Shown piece by piece: positions 1 to 5,882 of a DNA stretch of 8,519 bases (its first letter is position 1; every line of letters starts with the position of its first letter). Below the pieces are notes generated by a model. The model was given only the letters and a program-made list of their open reading frames with translations. It did not search any database and had not been told where the DNA came from. Origin of the DNA: JAOUEA01 sp031364965 (GTDB lineage: Bacteria; Actinomycetota; UBA4738; HRBIN12); contig JANLXF010000136.1 in assembly GCA_031364965.1 (NCBI GenBank), positions 1 to 8,519 of the forward strand, in the 5' to 3' direction. The position numbers and the translations under genes are program-made.

Positions 1-168
1 CGGGCAGCGCGCAGCCTTCATGAACGGCAACATGTTGAAGGAGTACCGCCGGTGCCTGCGGCATGGCGCGACGAACCGGACCGGGTCTGAGCCTGGGTGG
101 CCCGTTCGCTCGACTTCGTCGAGGAGCTGCCGGCCAAGCGCCCGAAGCCGCGCGCGCCGAAAGGGTAG
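1..168 (+). pseudogene. TfoX/Sxy-like protein, degraded C-terminal remnant
   Basis: No intact frame covers this stretch, but pieces of one protein can be read across two frames. Frame 2 (from base 2) gives AAFMNGNM and then LKEY up to base 46. Frame 1 (from about base 49) gives VPAAWRDEPDRV, a TGA at 88-90, then AWVARSLDFVEELPAKRPK and a TAG at 166-168. From family knowledge, one group of TfoX N-terminal-domain proteins has the ordered landmarks A-F-V-N-G-N-M, (M)-K/R-E-Y-V-V-V-P, W-x-A-R-S-L and a basic L-P-P-K tail; all four are recognisable here. About 45 residues normally separate NGNM from KEY and are missing. One lost nucleotide after the KEY codons (5 nt instead of 6 before the V-P codons) would explain the frame change. 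The gene therefore appears inactivated by a deletion, a frameshift and a nonsense codon. The 5' part lies outside the window or is lost. The family call is from memory of motifs; two sequencing errors are a less likely explanation. Confidence 0.65.
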
Positions 169-195
169 AGGTAAGGCGCGCCGGCGAGGGTCTCC

Positions 196-1959
196 TCAGC
201 CGGTCACGTCGAAGCGGTCGATCGCCACGAGGGCGCCGGTCGAGGCCGGCCGATGGCGTCCCACCACAACGAGCCGCAAGACGTGCGTTCGGTCGGAGAG
301 TCCGGCGATCGAGCGGACGACCCCGAACGTCCTCACCGGAGCGAAGAGGTCCCAGGTGCGCACGAGCTCGCCGTCGACGAAGACCTGCGCTCGGCCGCGG
401 TTCGGCCCGGTGACCGTCAGCCAATCGATCCCGGTTCCGTCGAAGCCCAGGCGAACAGCCGCGCCCGCGCGTCCCGACGCGGCGTAGCTCCCGCCCGAGG
501 CGTCGGGGGTGCGCACCTGCATCCATCCGGTGGCGGGTCGCTTCACGACCGGAGCCTGTGTCTGTTCGACGGCACGGGCCGCCTCGAACGGGAACGAGGT
601 CGCCGGCGTTTCGTTGCCGACCCGATCGTGGACCTTGGTGGCGGCCCGGGCGGGGTTCACGACCACGACGTAATCGCGTCCCGGCACGAGCGGCGCGTCG
701 GGCGTGAGCCGCACCGCTCGCACGACGGTGCCGTCGCAACGAACCGACACCCCCGAGGCGTCGCGGCAGCCCTGGTTCGTGGGCACGCGTTCCCCGGTGG
801 CGCGCCGCATGACGACGCTGGTGAGCGTCACGCCGCGCACGCGCTCGTCGAACGCGACCGTCGCGGGATCGGTGAAGGCCGAGGGCGGGGAGAATCCCGG
901 GACCGGCGCGGCGATGTCGGTCACGAACCGCGCGCCCACGCTCCGGTTCCCGCGCATCTGGACCGTGCAGGACGGGTCGGTGCCGGCGCAGGCGCCGGTC
1001 CAGCCCGTGAAGTAAGCGTTCGCGTCGGGCTCGGCAGTGAGCGTGATCGTCGCGTCGGGGTCCACACTGCGCACGCAGGTCGCGGCGCACCCCGCACCGG
1101 CCGGCTCGCTCGAGACGTGCCCGGCGCTGCCGTCGATCTCGATCGAGAGACGGCGGATCGTGATCGTGCCGAGCCTCGTGCCCGCGAGCTTGTCGAGGTC
1201 GACCCGTCCGGCGATGCCCGCGACGTGTCCGTCGCTCGTGTGCTGCCACACGACCCAGCCGTGTCCGTCCCAGTCCGCCGCGGGCAGCGTCGGCGACGAG
1301 ACGCCCCAGTGCGCGACCCACAGCGGCGCGCCATCCCGCGCCACGAGCCGGGTATCGCCCGTCCGGGTCTGCCATCCGTACGGACTCGTGTACACGAGCG
1401 GGGTCACGCCGGTCAGCGCGCGCACCTCGGCGACCCACGTCCGTGCCCATCGCGTGACGCCCTGCTGATCCAGCCCCTGGCTCGTCTCGATGTCGAGCAC
1501 CGGGAGCAAGGATCCAGGCGAGGGATCGGCGGTCTTGACGAAGAATCGTGCCTCGCGGCGCGCGTCCCCGGTGGACGGGTCGGGCCGCGCGAAGTGATAC
1601 GCACCCACGAGCAGGCCGTTCGCGCGCGCCCCGGCTCGGTTCGCCGCGAAGGTGGGGTCGACGTAGTTGTCGTCGTCGGTCGCCTTCATGAAGGCGAACG
1701 CCTTGCCCGTGGCGGCCACCTTGGCCCAGTCGATCGTGCCCTGCCAATGCGAGATGTCGATGCCCGGGATCGTGGGACCGGCCCAGCGCAGGCCGGACGG
1801 GCCCTGGGTGGCAACGGCCGCTTCGCCCGACGCGCCGAGGGAGCCTTCGCGGTCGGCGGACGGCGGCAACGGGTCGCCGGCTCCGGCGGGGAGGGGCGCG
1901 CCGAGCGTCAGCGCCACGGCGGCGACGAGTCGGGTGAGCGTTCGATGCGGGGAGGTCAT
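196..1959 (-). CDS. Secreted modular GH25 muramidase (lysozyme-like)
   Basis: This 587-residue exported protein likely hydrolyses the beta-1,4 bond between N-acetylmuramic acid and N-acetylglucosamine in peptidoglycan. Residues 1-28 look like a signal peptide: MTSPHRTLTR, a hydrophobic LVAAVALTLG core, then a PAGAG cleavage region. The GH25 domain spans about 65-258: GIDISHWQG at 66-74 (strand-1 Asp68), VGAYHFARPD at 118-127, the catalytic D-x-E as Asp156/Glu158 in LDIE, and WVAHWG and WQHTSDG near its end. Residues 268-346 resemble a divergent InlB-type B-repeat (FTGWTGAC, CTVQM) with paired cysteines 291/295 and 324/331. Residues 350-460 look like a bacterial Ig-like (Big_5-type) domain, and 473-587 like a beta-sandwich binding module (GPNRG, VFVDG). 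The start at 1959 places the signal peptide directly at the N-terminus but has no clear SD sequence. An in-frame ATG at 2013 has a GGAGG only 3 nt upstream and would add 18 residues. Wall remodelling or attack on other bacteria are both possible roles. Confidence 0.9.
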   Translation of the reverse strand: MTSPHRTLTRLVAAVALTLGAPLPAGAGDPLPPSADREGSLGASGEAAVATQGPSGLRWAGPTIPGIDISHWQGTIDWAKVAATGKAFAFMKATDDDNYVDPTFAANRAGARANGLLVGAYHFARPDPSTGDARREARFFVKTADPSPGSLLPVLDIETSQGLDQQGVTRWARTWVAEVRALTGVTPLVYTSPYGWQTRTGDTRLVARDGAPLWVAHWGVSSPTLPAADWDGHGWVVWQHTSDGHVAGIAGRVDLDKLAGTRLGTITIRRLSIEIDGSAGHVSSEPAGAGCAATCVRSVDPDATITLTAEPDANAYFTGWTGACAGTDPSCTVQMRGNRSVGARFVTDIAAPVPGFSPPSAFTDPATVAFDERVRGVTLTSVVMRRATGERVPTNQGCRDASGVSVRCDGTVVRAVRLTPDAPLVPGRDYVVVVNPARAATKVHDRVGNETPATSFPFEAARAVEQTQAPVVKRPATGWMQVRTPDASGGSYAASGRAGAAVRLGFDGTGIDWLTVTGPNRGRAQVFVDGELVRTWDLFAPVRTFGVVRSIAGLSDRTHVLRLVVVGRHRPASTGALVAIDRFDVTG

Positions 1960-2079
1960 GGGGTCGGCGTCGGTGCGGTCGGGGAGCGTCGAGGGTACCT
2001 CGCTGACTGGCATCGGCCTCCGCGTCCGTGGCCTGAAGCCGCCGCGGTGGGCCGGGAGCCGCGTCCTGGCCTCCCGGCG

Positions 2080-2085
2080 TAGGAT
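2080..2085 (+). promoter_or_regulatory. Candidate -10 box for the molybdenum hydroxylase operon
   Basis: TAGGAT matches the TANNNT pattern and lies 25 nt before the proposed TTG start. If transcription begins about 7 nt downstream, the in-frame ATG at 2084 lies outside the mRNA, which independently supports the TTG at 2111 as the start. There is no recognisable TTGACA-like -35 at 16-18 nt spacing, so the call rests on position and the hexamer alone. Confidence 0.4.
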
Positions 2086-2099
2086 GTGGCCCCGCGCGA

Positions 2100-2105
2100 A
2101 AGGAG
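2100..2105 (+). promoter_or_regulatory. Shine-Dalgarno sequence that sets a TTG start
   Basis: AAGGAG lies 5 nt before the TTG at 2111. It is one of the strongest ribosome binding sites in the window and decides the start of the large-subunit gene: the only nearby in-frame ATG (2084) has no SD sequence. The family's conserved N-terminal R-P-D-G-K-E-K-V-T-G motif begins at residue 15 from this TTG, which fits a normal N-terminus. Confidence 0.8.
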
Positions 2106-2110
2106 CCCCG

Positions 2111-4408
2111 TTGGCGTCAGTCGAAACCGCCCCCCAGCAGCCGACGTTCATCCGGCCCGACGGCAAGGAGAAAGTGACCGGTTCGGGCCGCTACACGGCC
2201 GATCTGACCCTCACCGGACAGGCGTACGCCCGGTTCCGGTACGCCGATCATCCGCACGCGCGGATCGTGCGTGTCGACGCGTCGAAGGCCCGCGCGCTCC
2301 CCGGGGTGCTCGCCGTGCTCACGCACGAGGACGTGCCGGGCGTGAAGTACGGCCAGATGGCGCAGGACCGCTACCTGTTCGCCAAGGACATTGTGCGCTT
2401 CGAGGCCGATATCGTGGCCGCGGTCGCCGCCACCACCGAGGAGATCGCCGCGCGCGCCGCCGAGCTGATCGAGGTCGAGTACGAACCGCTTCCGGCGATC
2501 GTCGACTACGAGGCCGGCATGGCCGAGGGCTCTCCCCTCGTGCACGAGGACTGGGCTTCGAACGAACGAGACGAGAACCTCGTGGCCGACGGGAACACGC
2601 TCGGCTACTCCACGATCGTCAAAGGCGACGCCGACGCGGCGATGGCCTCCGCCGACGTCGTCGTGAAGGGCCGCTACACCTCCGATCCTTCTCACGGCGT
2701 GCCGATCGAGCCGCATGCGGTGGTCGCGCAGTGGCAGGGCGACAAGGTCACGATCTGGTCGTCGACCCAGGTCCCCTACATCGCCCGCTCGGGGGTCGCG
2801 CACACGCTGCAGATCCCCGAGGCGAACGTTCGGGTGATCGTGCCGCTGCTCGGCGGCGGGTTCGGCGCCAAGTGCGACTTCCATTTCGAGGCCCACGTCG
2901 CGGCGCTGGCACGCGCCGCGGGCCGCCCCGTCAAGCTCGTCTTCTCGCGTCGCGAGGAGTTCGTCGCGATCGACCATCGCCGCGAGGGGATGGTCCTCGA
3001 GTTCGAGACCGGCGTTCGGCGCGACGGTTCGATCGTCGCGCGCAAGGCCCGGCTCGTGCTCGACAAGGGTGCCTACTGCGGCGAGGGGGGCTTCCTCGCG
3101 CAGATGGCCGCGATGCACGCGTGCGGCCCCTACAAGATGGAGCACGTGTTCGTAGAGTCGTACCTGAACTACTCGACGACGCAGCCGAGCGCATCGGTGC
3201 GGGCACCCGCCGCTCCGCAGGTGTGCTGGGCGCTCGAACAGCACGTCGACGAGGTGGCCCGGGCGATCGACCTGGACCCGCTCGAGTTCCGCCGGCGCAC
3301 GCTGATCGCCGAGGGAGACGAAGGCCCCACGAAACAGGTGTTCGATCACATCGCCATCAAGGAGACCCTCGAGCGCGCGGCGGAGCTGATCGGCTACGGC
3401 GAGGAATTGCCCGATGACGAGGCGATCGGGTTCTCGTGCGGCTGGTGGCCCAGTTTCTCGTCCAACGCCGGTGCGTACGTCCAGCTCAACCCCGACGGCT
3501 CCGGGACGATCGTGACCGGCGCGCAGGAGAACGGCACCGGTGCCGTGATGGCGATGCCGGCCTACGTCGCCGAGGTGCTCGGGATGCGGCCCGGCGACTT
3601 CCAGATCCTGTACCAGGACACCGATGCCGCACCGTGGGACATGGGGTCGGCCGGGTCGCAGACCACGTTCAACGCGGTGCGCGCCGTGCTGGACGCGGCC
3701 GACGACGTCAGGAACCAGCTCCTGGATGCAGCGGCCGAACAGCTCGAGGCCGCGCGGGAGGACCTCGAGCTCGTCGAGGGCAGTGTCAGGGTGAAGGGCT
3801 CACCCGACCACGCGGTGTCGGTGGCCGAGATCGCGGCGTCCACCACGATCCACGGTAAAGGCGCCGGGCCGCTGCCCGACTCACCGCCGGTCGAGGCGGC
3901 GTCGTGCGTGGGACGGCTCGGGTTCGAGTCGTTCCTGGCGCCCCAGCTGTTCACGCACGCGGCGCGGGTCAAGGTGGACCGCGAGACCGGCGTGGTCCGC
4001 GTGCTGCAGGTGGCCGCCGCCCACGATTCGGGCCGGATCCTCAACAAGATCGGGGCCGACGGCCAGGTGTACGGGGGCATCGCGATGGGGATCGGCATGG
4101 CCCTGTCCGAGGGCACGCTGCTCGATGAGCAGGGCCGGCAGCGGAACCCGCACCTCCTCGACTACAAGCTTGTGACCAGCGCCGACGGTCCCGCCATGGA
4201 TATCGAGTGGGTCGAGATCGATACGCCGAACGCCGGGCCGAACGGATCCAAGGGCGTCGGCGAGCCGCCCTGCGTGCCCACGGCGGGCGCGGTCGCGAAC
4301 GCGATCGCCGCGGTGATCGGTACGCAGGTGCGCGAGCTGCCGATGACGCCTGAGCGCGTCTGGCGGGCCGTGCAGGAGCGGGCCGAGCAGGAGGGTGACG
4401 CCCGATGA
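2111..4408 (+). CDS. Molybdenum hydroxylase large (Mo-pterin) subunit, XDH/CoxL superfamily
   Basis: This 765-residue protein is the catalytic subunit of a xanthine dehydrogenase-family hydroxylase, which inserts a water-derived oxygen into a C-H bond at a molybdenum-pterin cytosine dinucleotide-type centre. The aldehyde oxidase/xanthine dehydrogenase a/b hammerhead domain is at about 20-130. The Mo-binding domains follow, with SSTQ (Gln220), the Mo-pterin loop GGGFGAK (248-254), the substrate loop SVRAPAAP (362-369, Arg364), GSAGSQTTF (512-520), and the catalytic Glu718 in KGVGEPP. The length is normal for this subfamily. CO dehydrogenase form I has AYRCSFR in the substrate loop and form II has AYRGAGR; neither is present, so CO is unlikely and the substrate is unknown. 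The start is TTG 2111. The stop overlaps the FAD-subunit start as ATGA, giving tight translational coupling. The large-first gene order differs from the classical coxMSL order. Confidence 0.93.
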   Translation: MASVETAPQQPTFIRPDGKEKVTGSGRYTADLTLTGQAYARFRYADHPHARIVRVDASKARALPGVLAVLTHEDVPGVKYGQMAQDRYLFAKDIVRFEADIVAAVAATTEEIAARAAELIEVEYEPLPAIVDYEAGMAEGSPLVHEDWASNERDENLVADGNTLGYSTIVKGDADAAMASADVVVKGRYTSDPSHGVPIEPHAVVAQWQGDKVTIWSSTQVPYIARSGVAHTLQIPEANVRVIVPLLGGGFGAKCDFHFEAHVAALARAAGRPVKLVFSRREEFVAIDHRREGMVLEFETGVRRDGSIVARKARLVLDKGAYCGEGGFLAQMAAMHACGPYKMEHVFVESYLNYSTTQPSASVRAPAAPQVCWALEQHVDEVARAIDLDPLEFRRRTLIAEGDEGPTKQVFDHIAIKETLERAAELIGYGEELPDDEAIGFSCGWWPSFSSNAGAYVQLNPDGSGTIVTGAQENGTGAVMAMPAYVAEVLGMRPGDFQILYQDTDAAPWDMGSAGSQTTFNAVRAVLDAADDVRNQLLDAAAEQLEAAREDLELVEGSVRVKGSPDHAVSVAEIAASTTIHGKGAGPLPDSPPVEAASCVGRLGFESFLAPQLFTHAARVKVDRETGVVRVLQVAAAHDSGRILNKIGADGQVYGGIAMGIGMALSEGTLLDEQGRQRNPHLLDYKLVTSADGPAMDIEWVEIDTPNAGPNGSKGVGEPPCVPTAGAVANAIAAVIGTQVRELPMTPERVWRAVQERAEQEGDAR

Positions 4409-5307
4409 CGCGGACGTTCGTGGCGCCGGCCACGCTCGACGAAGCCCTCGCCGCGATGGCGGCGGGCGCGCGCCCGGTGGCGGGCGGTACGGACCTCGTG
4501 GTGGGCGCGCGCCAGGGCAAGGCGCCGCTGCCGGACGGACTGCTGGCTATCCACCGGATCGACGAGCTGCGCGGCCTCGCCGAGACCGAAAGCGGCGGGC
4601 TCCGACTCGGGGCCCTCGCCACCCACGAGGACATCGTGGCGAACGCCACCGTCCGCGAGTGGTTCTCAGCGCTCGCCGACGCCTCGGCGATCGTCGGGTC
4701 GCACGCGACCCGCGCGCAAGGCACGATCGGGGGCAACGTGATGAACGGTTCGCCCGCGATGGATGCCGGCGGACCGCTGCTCTGCTTCGACGGCTCGGTC
4801 ATCCTGCGATCCGCATCAAGAGCCCGCACGGTCGCGATCGCCGACCTGTGGACGGGGCCGGGGTCCACCTCGGCGAACGCCGACGAGCTGCTGATCTCGG
4901 TCGAGCTTCCGGCGCCCGCTCCCGGCACCGGGTCGTGCTACGTGCGGCTCGAGTACCGGCGCCAGATGGAGATCGCCGTGGTGGGCGCGACCGCGGTAGT
5001 CACGCTCGATGGCGGCACGGTCGCGGACGCTCGCATCGCGATCACCGCCCTCGCGCCGACGATCCGTCGGATCGAGGCCGCTGAAGGGGCGCTGGTCGGC
5101 TCCGACGGCGGCCCCGATGCGATCGAGGCTGCGGCTCGCGCGACCGCCGAGGCTTCCACCCCGATCAGCGACGTCCGCGGCTCAGCGGAGTACCGCCTGG
5201 CGATGGCGGTCGTCATCGCCCGCCGCGCGATCGCCGGTGCGATCGCCCGTGCGCGCGGCGAGCACATCCCGATCCCCGCCAGCCCCGCGCTCCACGGCGC
5301 CCCCTGA
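4405..5307 (+). CDS. Molybdenum hydroxylase FAD-binding medium subunit (CoxM/CutM type)
   Basis: This 300-residue flavoprotein subunit carries electrons from the iron-sulfur clusters to FAD and on to an external acceptor. The FAD-binding domain (PCMH type) covers about 1-170, with the two diagnostic FAD loops: AGGTD at 26-30 and TIGGN at 107-111. The CO dehydrogenase flavoprotein C-terminal domain follows at about 175-280 (YVRLEYRRQMEIAVV at 179-193 and a C-terminal AEYRLAMA segment). Length and domain order are normal. The ATG overlaps the large-subunit stop by 4 nt (4405-4408), and an AGGAGGG at 4389-4395 inside the upstream gene lies 9 nt before it. The iron-sulfur subunit follows after 15 nt. 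Nothing indicates whether the final acceptor is NAD+, a quinone or another carrier. Confidence 0.93.
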   Translation: MTRTFVAPATLDEALAAMAAGARPVAGGTDLVVGARQGKAPLPDGLLAIHRIDELRGLAETESGGLRLGALATHEDIVANATVREWFSALADASAIVGSHATRAQGTIGGNVMNGSPAMDAGGPLLCFDGSVILRSASRARTVAIADLWTGPGSTSANADELLISVELPAPAPGTGSCYVRLEYRRQMEIAVVGATAVVTLDGGTVADARIAITALAPTIRRIEAAEGALVGSDGGPDAIEAAARATAEASTPISDVRGSAEYRLAMAVVIARRAIAGAIARARGEHIPIPASPALHGAP

Positions 5308-5322
5308 CACGAAGAGGAGCTC

Positions 5323-5796
5323 ATGAAGGTCGACGCCACGCTCACCGTGAACGGCACCGCCTACCCGGTCCAGCTCGATCCGCACATCAGCCTCCTGCGG
5401 GCGGTTCGCGAGACCGTCGGGCTCACCGGCTCGAAGGAGGGTTGCGACGACTCGGAATGCGGCGCCTGCATGATGCTGCTCGATGGCAAGCCCGTGAATT
5501 CGTGCTCGTACCTCGCGCTCCAGGCCGACGGCCGCGAGATCACGACGGTCGAGGGGCTCGCGAACGCCGAGGGACTGAGCGCGCTCCAACGCGCCTTCCT
5601 CGAGGAGGGCGGTGTGCAATGCGGGTTCTGCACGCCCGGCATGCTGATCTCGGCGACTGCGTTGCTCCGCGCGACCCCGTCACCCTCGGATGAGGAGATC
5701 CGCATCGCGCTCGCGGGGAACCTGTGCCGGTGCACCGGCTACGACGGGATCGTGCGCGCGGTTCGGGGAGTCGCGGCCCCCGGTCTGGTTCCCTGA
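5323..5796 (+). CDS. Molybdenum hydroxylase [2Fe-2S] small subunit (CoxS/CutS type)
   Basis: This 157-residue iron-sulfur subunit relays electrons from the molybdenum centre to the FAD subunit. The N-terminal plant-ferredoxin-type domain (about 1-78) holds the first cluster on Cys41, Cys46, Cys49 and Cys61 (GCDDSECGAC). The C-terminal four-helix domain (about 83-155) holds the second cluster on Cys100, Cys103 (QCGFCTPGM), Cys135 and Cys137 (GNLCRCTGY). All eight ligands are present. Ser44 in the first motif resembles CoxS-type GCDxSxCGAC rather than the commoner GCDxGxCGAC; Met50 replaces the usual Thr after the third Cys. An AGAGGAG-type ribosome binding site ends 3 nt before the ATG. This is the last gene of the three-gene operon, and a strong hairpin begins 3 nt after its stop. 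No molybdenum cofactor sulfuration or insertion genes (XdhC/CoxI, CoxDEF, MobA-like) follow in the window, so maturation factors must be elsewhere. Confidence 0.95.
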   Translation: MKVDATLTVNGTAYPVQLDPHISLLRAVRETVGLTGSKEGCDDSECGACMMLLDGKPVNSCSYLALQADGREITTVEGLANAEGLSALQRAFLEEGGVQCGFCTPGMLISATALLRATPSPSDEEIRIALAGNLCRCTGYDGIVRAVRGVAAPGLVP

Positions 5797-5799
5797 CCA

Positions 5800-5838
5800 C
5801 CCGGGCGCTGTGGGGGCTCCATGCGGAGCGCGCCCGGG
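5800..5838 (+). terminator. Strong two-part hairpin ending the molybdenum hydroxylase operon
   Basis: A perfect 9-bp inverted repeat pairs CCCGGGCGC (5800-5808) with GCGCCCGGG (5830-5838). Nested inside it, GCTCC (5816-5820) pairs with GGAGC (5825-5829) around the ATGC loop. On the 3' side the two stems abut; on the 5' side a 7-nt bulge (5809-5815) separates them. The hairpin begins 3 nt after the iron-sulfur subunit stop and ends 32 nt before the next gene's -10 box. There is no T-tract, so it is either a U-less actinobacterial-type terminator or a 3'-end protecting or attenuating structure. Confidence 0.55.
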
Positions 5839-5870
5839 CGCGTGCGGCGACGATTCCGGTGCTCTCTCCG

Positions 5871-5876
5871 TAGACT
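5871..5876 (+). promoter_or_regulatory. -10 box of a leaderless promoter
   Basis: TAGACT fits the TANNNT -10 pattern and ends 6 nt before the ATG at 5883, so transcription should begin at or within a base or two of the A of the start codon. The sequence before this ATG has no SD sequence, which is consistent with a leaderless mRNA, a common arrangement in actinobacteria. A weak -35-like GCGACG lies at 5847-5852 (18-nt spacing). Confidence 0.6.
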
Positions 5877-5882
5877 CGCGGG

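Larger units (their letters stand above)
1960..2110. promoter_or_regulatory. Divergent intergenic region with weak promoter candidates
   Basis: These 151 bases separate the muramidase (leftward) from the molybdenum hydroxylase operon (rightward) and should hold both promoters. Rightward, TAGGAT at 2080-2085 fits an actinobacterial -10 box and would start transcription near 2091-2093, leaving a leader of about 20 nt with the SD sequence. No good -35 was found. Leftward, the minus-strand hexamer TACCCT (1997-1992) fits TANNNT and would give a leader of about 26 nt before the start at 1959, again without a good -35. No clear operator palindrome was seen. Confidence 0.4.

Noticed and set aside
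175..182. GGCGCGCC palindrome between the pseudogene and the muramidase stop
   Set aside because: It is short, GC-only and expected by chance at this base composition; no flanking stem or T-run makes it a terminator.
20..487. Forward open frame starting at 20
   Set aside because: Only its first codons match the TfoX-like remnant; after about base 46 it is off-frame, low-complexity Arg/Ser/Pro sequence running antisense into the muramidase gene.
253..2082. Long forward open frame of over 600 codons opposite the muramidase
   Set aside because: Its translation is Arg/Gly/His-rich with no family motifs, while the minus strand encodes clear GH25 signatures. It is a GC-driven antisense shadow.
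1667..2110. Upstream extension of the molybdenum hydroxylase large subunit
   Set aside because: This open extension lies opposite the muramidase N-terminus, has no homology-like content, and the SD-supported TTG at 2111 matches the family's N-terminus.
2117..3349. Reverse open frame of 410 codons inside the large-subunit gene
   Set aside because: The forward frame holds all molybdenum hydroxylase motifs; the reverse translation has none and is typical GC-rich shadow sequence.
2111..5796. Aerobic carbon monoxide dehydrogenase (coxLMS)
   Set aside because: The subunit types fit, but the large subunit lacks both the AYRCSFR and AYRGAGR active-site loops, so a CO substrate is not supported.
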